The notes: generated by a model not told the origin, from the letters alone. DNA of 64,000 bases from Streptomyces sp. NBC_01463 (GCA_036227345.1 CP109468.1:8804001-8868000); one strand, 5' to 3'; positions 16,492-25,658 are shown, counted from the first letter of the stretch. A program made the numbers and translations.

Positions 16492-17328
16492 TCAGTCGCG
16501 TACCGCGTACCACGCGGCCGCGTTGGTGCCGAGCACGGCGGCCCGGTCGGCGGGGGCGAGCGGGGCGAGGAGTTCCTCCGTGACGGCGAGGACCTCGTCG
16601 TACTCGGCGGTGAGACGGCACACGGGCCAGTCCGAGCCGAAGAGGACGCGGCGGGGGCCGAGCGCGCCGAGCAGAGTCGCCGCGTAGGGGGCGAGGGCGG
16701 TGGCGGGGCCGGTCTCCCCGGTACGGGTCAGGAGACCCGAGAACTTGACGGCTACGTTGGGGAGTTCACCGAGGGCCGTCATCGCTGCGGTCCACCCGGG
16801 GGCGGGGCGCGGCCCGATGACGGGGTTGCCCGCGTGGTCGAGGACGAAGCGCACATCGGGCAGCGCGCGGACGAGCGCGACGGTCGCTGTGAGCTGATCG
16901 GGGCGGACGAGGAGGTCGTACGCGAGTCCCGCCGCGCCGAGCGCGCGCAGCCCCTGCCGTACCTCGGGACGGGTGAACCACGCGGTGCCTGGTTCGTCCT
17001 GGACGTTGTGGCGCAGCCCGGTGAGGAAACGGCCGCCGGGCCGGCCGCGCAGCCGGTCGAGGGCGGCGGGCAGGTCGGGGTCGGTGAGGTCGCTCCAGCC
17101 GACGACTGCGCCGATGAACTCCTCCTCCTCGGCGAGGGCCAGGAGTTCGGGTGTCTCCCAGGGCTCGGGCACGGTCTGTACGAGGACGGCGCGGTCGACA
17201 CCGGCCGCCGCGAGCGCCGGGCGCAGGTCGGCGGGGTGGTAGCTGCGGTGCAGGACAGGGCTCTCGCGGGTCCAGGCGTGTTCGTGCCGGCCCAGGTCCC
17301 AGAGGTGGAAGTGGGCGTCGATGCGCAC
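16492..17328 (-). CDS. Amidohydrolase family 2, probable L-fuconolactonase
   Basis: A 278-residue TIM-barrel amidohydrolase of the COG3618 lactonase group. It has HxH at the N-terminus (His6, His8 in MRIDAHFHLWD), His165 in VLDHAGNP and Asp233 in FGSDWPV. COG3618 includes characterised L-fuconolactonases and L-rhamnonolactonases that open the sugar lactone to the acid. GTG start at 17328 with AAGGA 7 bases upstream. It lies between the mutarotase and aldo/keto reductase genes in one leftward operon, which supports the lactonase role. Confidence 0.83.
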   Translation of the reverse strand: MRIDAHFHLWDLGRHEHAWTRESPVLHRSYHPADLRPALAAAGVDRAVLVQTVPEPWETPELLALAEEEEFIGAVVGWSDLTDPDLPAALDRLRGRPGGRFLTGLRHNVQDEPGTAWFTRPEVRQGLRALGAAGLAYDLLVRPDQLTATVALVRALPDVRFVLDHAGNPVIGPRPAPGWTAAMTALGELPNVAVKFSGLLTRTGETGPATALAPYAATLLGALGPRRVLFGSDWPVCRLTAEYDEVLAVTEELLAPLAPADRAAVLGTNAAAWYAVRD

Positions 17329-17439
17329 GGTCGTCCTTCGGGCCGGCCCGTGCCGTGCGGCGGTGCGGGCGCGTACGGCACGGGGGTGTGCGGGTGGTGC
17401 GGGACGGGCCGGGGCCCCGGGGAGTGGTGCCCCCGGGCC

Positions 17440-17890
17440 TCAGTCCAGGTGGAAGACCTCTTCGGCGGGGCACCCAGGTCTCGCCGGACGCGGCGCTCTC
17501 CACCGGCTGCTGACAGGGGTCGGTCAGTTCCCACCAGCGGAGTGTGGCGGGGTCGGCCGAGATGAGTGCCTGGTCGGCGTCGTAGTCCTCGCCGTAGTAC
17601 TCCAGGTAGGAGAAGAGGAGTCCGTCGCGCAGGAAGATCGAGTAGTTCCCGATCCGGGCGCGCTTGAGGGTGGCGAGGACCTGCGGCCAGGCGTCGGCGT
17701 GCAGGGCGCGGTACTCGGCCTCCTTCTCCGGGCGCAGCCGGATGACGGAGGCGAAGCGGCGCACGCTACGAGGTGCGCAGGCCGTATCGGACCCGGTGTC
17801 CCCGGGCGTCGGGGCACCTGTCCCGGGTGCAGCGCCCCTGGCAGCAGTGGCGGATGCGGGAGCGGAGGGCTGTTCGGGCACGGCGCTCAC
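17440..17890 (-). pseudogene. L-fucose/L-rhamnose mutarotase (RhaM family) with an apparent frameshift
   Basis: The protein reads well from the GTG at 17890: a low-complexity Ala/Pro extension of about 35 residues, then VRRFASVIRLRPEKEAEYR, ALHADAWPQVL with the catalytic His, FSYLEYYGEDYDAD and WWELTDPCQQP. These are the hallmarks of the RhaM mutarotase family, which interconverts alpha and beta sugar anomers. After GETWVP the frame runs on into unrelated sequence. Dropping one base in the C4 run (17467-17470 as GGGG on the plus strand) restores AEEVFHLD and a stop at 17440, the usual family ending. This is either a real loss-of-C-terminus mutation or a homopolymer sequencing error. Its GTGA start overlaps the SDR stop. 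Confidence 0.8.
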
Positions 17891-18672
17891 CCTTCCTTGC
17901 GCAGGCGGAGGCCGTCCATGCCGCCGTCGACGGCGAGGGCGGTGCCGGTCGTGGAGGCGGCCGCGGGTGACACGAGGTAGGCGACCGCCTCGGCGACCTC
18001 GTCGGCCCTCACGAGACGGCCGTGCGGCTGGCGGGCGGCGAGGGCGGCCTGCTCGGCGGCGGGGTCGTCGGCGCTCGCGAGGAGCCGGCCGACCCACGGC
18101 GTGTCGGCCGTACCCGGGTTGACGGCGTTGACGCGGATGCCCTCGGGGAGCAGATCCGCGGCCATCGCGCGGGTCAGCGAGAGGATCGCGCCCTTGCTCG
18201 CGGTGTACAGGGCGCGCTGCGGGAGCCCGGCGGTCGCGGCGATGGAGCCGATGTTGACGACGGCGCCGTGCGCGGAGACGCGCAGCGCGGGCAGAACCGC
18301 GCGGGTGACGCGGACGAGGCCGACGACGTTGACGTCGAGCACGCGGTGCCATTCGGCGTCGTCGTTGTCCTCCACGGCACCCTGGGCGCCGATCCCCGCG
18401 TTGTTGACGAGGATGTCGAGGCCGCCGAGCACGCCGAGCGCCTCGGCGACGGCCGCACGGACCGAGGTGTCGTCGGCGAGGTCGGCGCGGACGAGTCCGG
18501 CCGTGCCTTCGGGGGCCTCGCCCGCGCGGTCCAGGACGACGACGCGGGCGCCGTGTGCGGTGAGGCGCAGGGCGGTCGCGCGGCCGAGGCCGGAGGCGCC
18601 GCCGGTGACGAGGGCGCGCAGCCCGGCGAGGGGAGCGGGGACGGTGGCGGTGGAGTCCGGGGCGGTGGTCAT
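17887..18672 (-). CDS. SDR oxidoreductase, probable 2-keto-3-deoxy-L-fuconate dehydrogenase
   Basis: A 261-residue classical short-chain dehydrogenase: TGGASGLG (residues 23-30) for NAD(P), NNAG (90-93), Ser143, and Y156-x3-K160 in LYTASK. In the non-phosphorylating L-fucose route an SDR oxidises 2-keto-3-deoxy-L-fuconate to the 2,4-diketo acid. The flanking FAH-family hydrolase makes that step the best fit, although L-fucose dehydrogenase is an alternative role for SDRs. ATG at 18672 sits one base after the upstream stop, so the genes are coupled. The stop overlaps the mutarotase GTG. Confidence 0.85.
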   Translation of the reverse strand: MTTAPDSTATVPAPLAGLRALVTGGASGLGRATALRLTAHGARVVVLDRAGEAPEGTAGLVRADLADDTSVRAAVAEALGVLGGLDILVNNAGIGAQGAVEDNDDAEWHRVLDVNVVGLVRVTRAVLPALRVSAHGAVVNIGSIAATAGLPQRALYTASKGAILSLTRAMAADLLPEGIRVNAVNPGTADTPWVGRLLASADDPAAEQAALAARQPHGRLVRADEVAEAVAYLVSPAAASTTGTALAVDGGMDGLRLRKEG

Positions 18673-18673
18673 C

Positions 18674-19516
18674 TCATGCCTTTCCGAGGGTCTGGCGCTG
18701 GCGGCCGAGGCCGTCGATCTCGACCTCCATGACGTCACCGGGGTGCAGGTAGGGCGTTTCGGGGCTGCCGAGTGCGACACCGGCCGGGGTGCCGGTGTTG
18801 ATGATGTCGCCGGGGCGCAGGGTCATGAAGTGGCTGAGGTAGCGCACGATCTCGTGGACGCCGAAGATCATGTCGTGCGTTCCGCCGTCCTGGCGGAGTT
18901 CGCCGTTGACCCACAGGCGCAGGCCGAGGGCCTGCGGGTCCGGCACCTCGTCGGCGGTGAGGAGCCAGGGGCCGAGCGGGTTGAAGGTGTCGCAGTTCTT
19001 GCCCTTGTCCCACTGGCCGCCGCGCTCCAGCTGGAACTCACGCTCCGAGACGTCGTTGCTGATGGCGTATCCGGCGATGCAGGCGTCGGCCGACGCCGCG
19101 TCGGGGAGGTAGCGGGCCTCGCGGCCGATGACGACGGCGAGTTCGACCTCGTAGTCCGTCTTGACGGAGGCGCGGGGGATCAGCACCTCGTCGTCCGGGC
19201 CGACGACGGTGTCCGGGGTCTTGAGGAAGACGATCGGCTCGCCCGGGACCTCGGCGCCGGTCTCGGCCGCGTGCTGACGGTAGTTGAGGCCGATACAGAC
19301 GATCTTGCCGATGGATACGAGCGGGGGACCGAAGCGCTCGACGGGACCGGTCAACTCGGGGAGCGAGCCGAGGTCGCGTACGGCGAGGGCGGTGGCGAGC
19401 GACGCCGGGGTGAGGTCGGCGCCGTCCAGCACGGGCGCCAGTTCACGCCAGGTGCCGTCCTGGCCGGAGACCACCGGCCGTTCCGCGCCGGGGGCGCCGA
19501 TGCGTGCGAGTTTCAT
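18674..19516 (-). CDS. Fumarylacetoacetate hydrolase family, probable 2,4-diketo-3-deoxy-L-fuconate hydrolase
   Basis: A 280-residue FAH-superfamily enzyme. It has SIGKIVCIGLNYRQHAAE, IVFLKTPDTVVGPDD, TDYEVELAVVIG with acidic metal ligands, and the conserved GDIINTGTPAGVALG end. FAH enzymes hydrolyse C-C bonds of beta-diketo acids. In the fucose route the product pair is pyruvate and L-lactate. It is the first gene of the leftward operon, with AAAGGA upstream of the ATG, and is divergent from the GntR gene across a 363-base control region. Confidence 0.86.
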   Translation of the reverse strand: MKLARIGAPGAERPVVSGQDGTWRELAPVLDGADLTPASLATALAVRDLGSLPELTGPVERFGPPLVSIGKIVCIGLNYRQHAAETGAEVPGEPIVFLKTPDTVVGPDDEVLIPRASVKTDYEVELAVVIGREARYLPDAASADACIAGYAISNDVSEREFQLERGGQWDKGKNCDTFNPLGPWLLTADEVPDPQALGLRLWVNGELRQDGGTHDMIFGVHEIVRYLSHFMTLRPGDIINTGTPAGVALGSPETPYLHPGDVMEVEIDGLGRQRQTLGKA

Positions 19517-19879
19517 CGCGGTCCTTTCGCAGGGAGGAGCGAGGGCTGTGAGCGAGGGGGACGCGCGGTCGTCGGGGAAGACGACCGGAGGCGTTGCCGG
19601 AGGGTGGACCGGAGGTGCGCCGGCGAAAGTGCGCCGGCAGGCGTGGCCGGCGGGCGTCGAGCGGCGTCATCCGGCGTACTTCGGTACGCCAGGACCATAA
19701 GAGTCTGATCCATTTGGCGCAATGCGGCCGATTGAAAGCCCTTTTGATGAGCCTATAATCCGTTTTGATCAGGTGACTAAAAGATTCTTTCCGCCACATC
19801 TTCCGAACGCGTAACGCAGATGCAATAGTTGCGGCGGCCGATGAACCTGATTAATCCATCACCACTGGAGGGGAGTGCC
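19517..19879. other. Divergent control region of the fucose locus
   Basis: A 363-base region between the FAH operon and gntR. It is notably AT-richer at 19690-19800 than its surroundings and contains the gntR promoter and TTTTGAT direct repeats listed separately. I did not identify a convincing promoter for the leftward operon. Confidence 0.6.
19732..19769 (+). promoter_or_regulatory. gntR promoter with TTTTGAT direct repeats
   Basis: TTGAAA (19732-19737), a 16-base spacer and a perfect TATAAT (19754-19759) make a sigma-70/HrdB-type promoter reading towards the GntR gene. TTTTGAT occurs at 19742-19748 (spacer) and again at 19763-19769 (near the start point). The copies are exactly 21 bases apart, so they lie on the same helix face. 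They are candidate operator half-sites for autoregulation by the GntR protein. Confidence 0.55.
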
Positions 19880-20701
19880 GTGGGAGCGCCGAGGCAGACG
19901 CCGGACGGGAGCCACGAACCGGGCCGTTACCGGCCCGGGTACGAACGGGTCGCGGAACAGCTGCTCAATCACATCGCCGAGCAGCAGCTCCGCCCCGGGG
20001 ACCGGCTCCCGACCGAGCAGAGGCTCGCCGAACTCCTCGGCGCCTCACGCAACGTGACGCGCGAGGCCGTCAAGACCCTCGCGGGGATCGGGAGGTTGAG
20101 CGTGCGGCGCGGCGCCGGCATCTTCGTGGCCGAGTCGGCCGGAGGCCTGGTGGACGGCGACCAGACCGTGCACTTCCGGCCGACCAGCATGGAGCACGTG
20201 CTGATGCTGCTCGACTACCGCACGGTGATCGAGACCGAGACCGCCCGTCGCGCGGCCTCGCTCGCCACCCCGCTGGAGGTGCGCGAGATCAGGAACAGCG
20301 CCACCACCACGGCGAGCACCGCGCGTGCCGGTGACGCCTACGGCTTCGCGGCGGCCGACGCGGCCTTCCACGACGCCGTCGGTGCGGCCGCGCACAACGT
20401 GTTCCTGCGGTCGAGCATCGGCAACATCCGCCGCCTGGCGTCCCAGTCCGACGTCCTGCTCTTCCACGGGGACGCGCCGGGTTCGCTGGACGTGGCGGCG
20501 GAGCAGCACCTCGCCATCGCCGAGGCCGTCGCCGCCGGCGAGGCGGAACGCGCCGCCGTGCTCATGGCCGAGCACATCGCCACGACCCGGCGGCAGTTCG
20601 AACGAAAGATCCGCGACCGGCTCTTCCACATGGACGAGCGGACGCAGCCGCCGGGATCACCCGGGCAGCAGGCCGACCCGCCCGCCGCCTCGGCCTCCTG
20701 A
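19880..20701 (+). CDS. FCD-type GntR regulator, probable repressor of the fucose genes
   Basis: A 273-residue regulator. The N-terminal winged helix (about residues 20-85) has RVAEQLLNHIAEQQLRPGDR and the GntR signature LPTEQRLAELLGASRNVTRE, followed by SVRRGAGIFVA. The C-terminal FCD all-helical ligand domain (about 105-245) carries metal/ligand positions in YRTVIETETARRAA, DAAFHDAVGAAAHN and AEQHLAIAEAV. GTG at 19880 is chosen because of GGAGGGG 6 bases upstream; an in-frame ATG at 19841 lacks one. Divergent placement at the fucose cluster suggests it senses an acidic intermediate such as fuconate; this is inferred. Confidence 0.85.
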   Translation: MGAPRQTPDGSHEPGRYRPGYERVAEQLLNHIAEQQLRPGDRLPTEQRLAELLGASRNVTREAVKTLAGIGRLSVRRGAGIFVAESAGGLVDGDQTVHFRPTSMEHVLMLLDYRTVIETETARRAASLATPLEVREIRNSATTTASTARAGDAYGFAAADAAFHDAVGAAAHNVFLRSSIGNIRRLASQSDVLLFHGDAPGSLDVAAEQHLAIAEAVAAGEAERAAVLMAEHIATTRRQFERKIRDRLFHMDERTQPPGSPGQQADPPAASAS

Positions 20702-21169
20702 GGCCCACCCACCACCGCGCGAGGGCGGCCCACCGGCCCCCGCGAGCAGCACGAGCCACCGCGGGCCGCGCGGGGCGCCCCGTCAGGACGGGGCGCCCCC
20801 GCCCGGCACGTACCCCCGCTAGCCACCCGCCCGGGGAGCCCGCACCACGAAAGGCAGCACCGCAGCCACACCTCGATACCGCCTAACAGCATCCCCCGTG
20901 GGGTGGCCCCTTCCGGGCCCTCGGCCCTCCCGGTCCGCGCGTGACCTGATCCGCGCCGCCGGCGGCCGTACAGCCCCTCCCCGCACACCGGTGTCCCGTT
21001 CCGGGACGGACGGACACCGGTCCTCGGCCTGAGCATCGCTCCGGCCACCTTCCCGGTGCCATGCCCCCGGCCGCCGCCCCCGCGGCCCCGGAGCGGCCGG
21101 CCCGGCCCCCAGACCCGGAGCCAGCCGCTCCGGGGTCCGGACAGCTTGTCCTTACGCGATGGGATACCC
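20702..21169. other. Intergenic region before the GH141-like gene
   Basis: A 468-base region containing the gntR terminator (20772-20799). The rest is very GC-rich, with several overlapping short repeats (for example GGGCC clusters at 20895-20930). CGAAAGGCAG near 20849 also occurs before the solute-binding-protein start. I see no clear promoter or short gene. Confidence 0.5.
20772..20799 (+). terminator. Terminator of gntR
   Basis: Perfect 13-bp inverted repeat (GGGGCGCCCCGTC / GACGGGGCGCCCC) with a 2-base apex, 70 bases after the gntR stop. Confidence 0.7.
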
Positions 21170-24100
21170 GTGTCCACACGCCCTGAGAACAACGCCCTGC
21201 CCACCAGGCTGCGAAGAGCCGCACTCGCCGCAGCACTCATCACCCCGGCCGCCCTCGTGCTGCCGCTCGCCCCCGCCGCCTCCGCGGCGCCCGCCGCGGC
21301 ACCGCGCCCGGCCCTGACCGTGCACGTCTCCCCGCACGGCAGCGACTCCGGGACCGGCACCGCCGCGCGCCCCTTCAAGACGCTCGAACACGCCCGTGAC
21401 CACGTGCGCACGGTCAAGAAGCGCGTGCACGGTGACATCCGGATCGAGCTGGCCGACGGCACGTACCGCCTCAACCGCACACTCGTCCTCGACTCCCGCG
21501 ACTCCGGCACGAACGGCTCCACCGTCACCTGGGCAGCCGCCCGCGGCGCGCACCCCGTGATCAGCGGAGGCAGGCAGATCACCGGCTGGCAGCCCGCCGA
21601 CGGCGACGGCAAGGTCTTCAAGGCACCCATCGGTGACCTCCAGGCCCGGCAGCTCTACGTGGACGGCGAGCCGCAGACCCGTGCGCGCACCGAGAACGAG
21701 TGGCCCGGCGGCTGGCAGAAGACGAAGACCGGCTACACGTTCACCGACGACAGCCTCACCCACCTCAAGCACCCCTCCGACCTGGAGGTCGTGAGCAGCT
21801 GGGGCTGGAAGCTGATGCGCTGCCCGGTGGAGTCGGTCAACGGCCACACCATGACCATGCGGCAGCCGTGCTGGAACAACGCGAACCTCCAGGAAGGCCA
21901 GGAGATCACCACTCCGACCTGGCTGGAGAACGCCCGCGAGCTGCTCGACACACCTGGCGAGTGGTACATCGACCACGCGGCCGGGGAGGTCTTCTACTAC
22001 CCGAAGCAGGGTCAGGACATCGGCCAGGCCGAGGTCACCGTGCCCACCGTGCAGGACCTCGTGGACCTCAACGGCACCGCGGCGGCTCCCGTCCGGGACG
22101 TCTCCTTCGACGGCCTCACCTTCTCGCACTCGACCTGGCTGGACCCCAGCTCCGACGAGGGCCACGTCGAGGGCCAGGCCGGCTTCCGGATGGTCGGCGC
22201 GGACAACCCCGACTTCGACTCGACCAGGCTCGACTGGAAGAAGACACCGGGCGCCGTCAACACCGGCTTCACCCGGGACGTCTCCTTCACCGGGAACACC
22301 TTCACGCACCTCGGCGCGGCCGGGCTCAACCTCAACACCGGCAGCCAGTCCACCGAGATCACCGGAAACGTGTTCCGGCAGATATCCGCGACCGGCATCC
22401 AGATCGGCGGCGTCGACTACTACGACGACGCCCACCCGGCCGACAAGCGCAACGTGGTCAAGGACACGACCGTCACCGACAACGTCGTGACCCGGGCCGC
22501 CGACCAGTACCGCGGTTCGCTCGGCATCCTCGCCGGCTACACCGACCACACCACGATCACGCACAACAAGGTCTACGACCTGCCCTACAGCGGCATCTCG
22601 GCGGGCTGGGGCTGGGGCCTGACCGACAAGGGCGGCAACCCCTCGTACGTCGGCAACGGCAAGGTCCCCGTCGCCACGACACCGACCACCAGCCGGAACA
22701 CCGTCATCTCGTACAACGAGATCGGCGACATCATGAAGCACCAGGCGGACGGTGGCGCGGTCTACACGCTCGGCGCCAACCCCGGCGGCCGGGTCAGCGA
22801 CAACTACATCCACGGAGTCCCCGAGCCCGCCTACGGCGCCGTCTACCACGACGAGATGAGCCGTGGCTGGACGAACACGAACAACGCGTTCTGCGGCGTG
22901 GCGTACCAGTGGATGCTGATGAACCACGGCATCGAGAACAACGCCTCCGGCAACTTCACGGACAACCAGGGCTACTCGGTCCAGGGCGGCAGCTTCGACA
23001 ACACCGTCCAGGACAACGTCAAGGTCGGCGGCTGCGACCAGCTCCCCGCCTCGATCGTGAAGAACGCCGGACTGGAGCCCGCCTACCAGCACCTCGACCC
23101 GGGTCCCGTCGTCACCGACCGCACTCCGCCCACCAGGCCCGGCGCACCCAAGGTCACGACGGATTTCCCGACCGTGGCCGATCTCAGCTGGGCCGCGTCC
23201 AAGGACGACAAGGGCGTCACCGGCTACACGGTCCACCTCGACGGCAAGCTCGTCAGCGCCTCCGGTTCCACCGCGGTCCGCATCGCGAACCTGAAGCAGA
23301 ACACCACCTACCGCTTCCAGGTCCGGGCCCGCGACGCGGCCGGCAACGAGTCCCCGTACAGCACCACCACCGTCGTACGCACACCCAAGGGCGACGACCT
23401 GGCGCTGGGACACCCCGCCACCGCCTCCTCGGACTCCGAGGGCAACACGCCGGCGAAGGCCGTGGACGGCGACCCGGGCACCCGCTGGGCCCAGGGCCTC
23501 GGCCTGCCTGACCCCTCCTGGATCCAGGTGGACCTCGGCGCCTCGTACGACGTCAACGGCGCCATCACCACCTTCGAGAAGAGCAAGGGCTACCGCTACC
23601 GCGTCGAGGTGTCGCCCGACGAGGTGCACTGGAAGCCGCTCGTCGACCGCACCGGTGCCGACACCACCGAGGCGACCGACTACGCGCATGCCACCACCCC
23701 CGTCACCGGCCGCTACGTCCGGCTCACCCTGACCGGCACCAGCGGCAACGGCGGCAGCATCTTCGACTTCCGGGTCTACGGCACGAAGGCGAAGGTCACC
23801 GACCGCACCGCCCCCACCGCGCCCACGTCCCTCACCGCGAAGGTCCTGCTCCCCGGCAGCGTCCGGCTCGACTGGCCGGCCGTCTCCGACGACAACGGTG
23901 TCACCAGCTATGCGGTCCTCCAGGACGGCAAGCGCGTCGCCGTCACGGGAGACACCTCGCTGCGGATCGACGGGCTCGCACCCGAGACCCGCTACACCTT
24001 CACCGTGACCGCGCGGGACGAAGCACTCAACACCTCGCCCGCGAGCCCGGAGGCGGTCGTCACCACCCCCGCCGACACCGACCTCGCCCTCCACAAGGAG

Positions 24101-24475
24101 GCCACCGCCTCCTCGGACTCCGAGGGCAACACGCCCGCCAAGGCCGTGGACGGCGACAACGGCACCCGCTGGGCCCAGGGCCTCTTCCTGCCGGACCCCT
24201 CCTGGATCCAGGTCGACCTCGGCACGAGCACCCCGGTCTCCGCGGTCGTCACCACCTTCGAGAAGAGCGGCGGCTACCGCTACCGCGTCGAGTACTCCGC
24301 CGACGGCAAGGAGTGGTCCACCTTCGCCGACCGCACGGACAAGGCCACCACCACCCAGACCGACAACGCCGTCGCCGAACAGCCGGTGGAGGCCCGCTAC
24401 CTGCGGCTCACCGTGACCGGCTCCAGCGGCAACGGCGCCAGCATCTACGAAATCCGCGCCTACGGCGGCTTCTAG
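21170..24475 (+). CDS. Secreted parallel beta-helix glycosidase, GH141-like (probable alpha-L-fucosidase), with two FnIII and two discoidin domains
   Basis: A 1101-residue protein with a signal peptide ending near PAASA (about residue 39). The catalytic right-handed beta-helix (about 50-640) starts VHVSPHGSDSGTGTAARPF and LADGTYRLNRTLVLDS, features shared with GH141-type enzymes that include alpha-L-fucosidases. FnIII (about 650-735), F5/8 discoidin (742-870), FnIII (877-966) and discoidin (968-1101) follow; the two discoidin copies share long identical stretches such as TASSDSEGNTPAKAVDGD. The fucose catabolic genes around it strongly favour release of L-fucose from glycans, but xylan- or pectin-directed activity is possible. 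GTG at 21170 gives the signal peptide; its ribosome-binding site is weak. Confidence 0.8.
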   Translation: MSTRPENNALPTRLRRAALAAALITPAALVLPLAPAASAAPAAAPRPALTVHVSPHGSDSGTGTAARPFKTLEHARDHVRTVKKRVHGDIRIELADGTYRLNRTLVLDSRDSGTNGSTVTWAAARGAHPVISGGRQITGWQPADGDGKVFKAPIGDLQARQLYVDGEPQTRARTENEWPGGWQKTKTGYTFTDDSLTHLKHPSDLEVVSSWGWKLMRCPVESVNGHTMTMRQPCWNNANLQEGQEITTPTWLENARELLDTPGEWYIDHAAGEVFYYPKQGQDIGQAEVTVPTVQDLVDLNGTAAAPVRDVSFDGLTFSHSTWLDPSSDEGHVEGQAGFRMVGADNPDFDSTRLDWKKTPGAVNTGFTRDVSFTGNTFTHLGAAGLNLNTGSQSTEITGNVFRQISATGIQIGGVDYYDDAHPADKRNVVKDTTVTDNVVTRAADQYRGSLGILAGYTDHTTITHNKVYDLPYSGISAGWGWGLTDKGGNPSYVGNGKVPVATTPTTSRNTVISYNEIGDIMKHQADGGAVYTLGANPGGRVSDNYIHGVPEPAYGAVYHDEMSRGWTNTNNAFCGVAYQWMLMNHGIENNASGNFTDNQGYSVQGGSFDNTVQDNVKVGGCDQLPASIVKNAGLEPAYQHLDPGPVVTDRTPPTRPGAPKVTTDFPTVADLSWAASKDDKGVTGYTVHLDGKLVSASGSTAVRIANLKQNTTYRFQVRARDAAGNESPYSTTTVVRTPKGDDLALGHPATASSDSEGNTPAKAVDGDPGTRWAQGLGLPDPSWIQVDLGASYDVNGAITTFEKSKGYRYRVEVSPDEVHWKPLVDRTGADTTEATDYAHATTPVTGRYVRLTLTGTSGNGGSIFDFRVYGTKAKVTDRTAPTAPTSLTAKVLLPGSVRLDWPAVSDDNGVTSYAVLQDGKRVAVTGDTSLRIDGLAPETRYTFTVTARDEALNTSPASPEAVVTTPADTDLALHKEATASSDSEGNTPAKAVDGDNGTRWAQGLFLPDPSWIQVDLGTSTPVSAVVTTFEKSGGYRYRVEYSADGKEWSTFADRTDKATTTQTDNAVAEQPVEARYLRLTVTGSSGNGASIYEIRAYGGF

Positions 24476-24482
24476 GGGAGCC

Positions 24483-24508
24483 GGGGGCCCGTCCCACGAC
24501 GGGCCCCC
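24483..24508 (+). terminator. Hairpin after the GH141-like gene
   Basis: Perfect 11-bp inverted repeat GGGGGCCCGTC / GACGGGCCCCC with a 4-base loop, 7 bases past the stop. It would reduce read-through into the dehydratase gene 52 bases further on. Confidence 0.7.
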
Positions 24509-24560
24509 ACCCCGCCGCCGTCATCGCGGACGCACAGGAAAGACGAGACGAAAGCCACTC

Positions 24561-25658
24561 ATGAAGATCACCAGCGTCGAAGTGCACCGGGTCGAGGTAC
24601 CGCCCGCCGACCCTCCCTTCCTGTGGCGGGAAGGGCTCGCCGGGAGCGCCCGGGTGGGCGACGGTGCGGTCCTGCACCTCGGGACCGACGAAGGTGCGGA
24701 AGGCGTCGCGCTGTTCGCCCGGCCGGGCGCGTACGCCATGCTGACGAGCCTCGTGGACGTGGTCTTCCGCGAGGAACTGCTCGGCGCGGACCCCTTCCAG
24801 CGCGAGTGGCTGTGGCACCGGGTCTGGGAGCTCGACCGCATCCACGAACTCCCGCTCCCGGCCCTGGGCCTCATCGACACCGCCCTGTGGGACCTCGCGG
24901 GCCGCTACTACGACGAACCCGTGTGGCGGCTGCTCGGCGGCTACCGCACATCGATACCGGCCTACGCCTCGACCTCGACCTTCGCGAACACCGAGGAGTT
25001 CCTCGACGTCGCCGACCAGAGCCTCGCGCTGGGCTACCGGGGCATCAAGCTCCACGCCTGGGGCGACGCCCGCCGCGACGCGGCACTCTGCCTCGCGCTG
25101 CGCGAGCACGTCGGCCCCGACGTCCCGCTCATGTACGACGGCTCCGCCGGCTTCGACCTCCCGGACGCCATCCACCTGGGCCGGGCGCTCTCGGAGGCGG
25201 ACTACCTCTGGTACGAGGAGCCGATGCGGGAGTTCAGCATCAGCTCCTACCGGCGGCTCGCGGAGTGCGTGGACATCCCGCTGCTCGTCGCCGAGACCTC
25301 CGACGGCGCCCACATGAACGCCGCCGACTTCATCAAGGCCGGGGCAGCCACCTTCGGGGTACGGGCCAGCACCAACCTGCGCGGCGGAGTCACCGGGGCC
25401 ATGCGCATCGCGCACCTCGCGGACTCCTTCCAGCTCCGCGCCGAGGTGCACGGCTCGGACCTGCCCAACCACCACCTGTGCATGGCGATCCCCAACACGA
25501 CCTACTACGAGTCCCTCGTGACCTCCGCGCACGTCGTGCGCGAGCGCCACGTGGATGCCGATGGCCTGGTGCACGCACCCACCGCACCCGGCATCTCCCT
25601 CCCGCTCGGTCTGGGTTACGGCAAGACGCTGGAGCCCTTCGTCGAAACCCCGCGCTGA
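24561..25658 (+). CDS. Mandelate racemase/enolase-superfamily dehydratase, probable L-fuconate dehydratase
   Basis: A 365-residue enolase-superfamily barrel. Metal ligands are visible as Asp193 (MYDGSAG), Glu219 (WYEEPM) and Glu245 (LLVAETSDG). The second-strand catalytic motif is K163-L-H165 (GIKLHAWG), not the KxK of textbook mandelate racemase, and His297 (AEVHGSD) fills the opposite base position. The usual Asp partner of that His is replaced in the VRASTNLRGG segment. MR-group enzymes dehydrate sugar acids. L-fuconate to 2-keto-3-deoxy-L-fuconate is the missing step here, so that role is inferred from context. It is followed by the ABC importer genes. Confidence 0.82.
   Translation: MKITSVEVHRVEVPPADPPFLWREGLAGSARVGDGAVLHLGTDEGAEGVALFARPGAYAMLTSLVDVVFREELLGADPFQREWLWHRVWELDRIHELPLPALGLIDTALWDLAGRYYDEPVWRLLGGYRTSIPAYASTSTFANTEEFLDVADQSLALGYRGIKLHAWGDARRDAALCLALREHVGPDVPLMYDGSAGFDLPDAIHLGRALSEADYLWYEEPMREFSISSYRRLAECVDIPLLVAETSDGAHMNAADFIKAGAATFGVRASTNLRGGVTGAMRIAHLADSFQLRAEVHGSDLPNHHLCMAIPNTTYYESLVTSAHVVRERHVDADGLVHAPTAPGISLPLGLGYGKTLEPFVETPR

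Noticed and set aside
16766..18352. A 528-codon leftward frame covering the mutarotase and beyond
   Set aside because: Only the middle part (RhaM motifs) is real. The upstream part is antisense-like and the downstream part results from the frameshift at 17467-17470.
21152..24094. A 980-codon open frame antisense to the beta-helix enzyme
   Set aside because: It is rich in V, G, R and D typical of antisense reading in high-GC DNA and has no recognisable domain.
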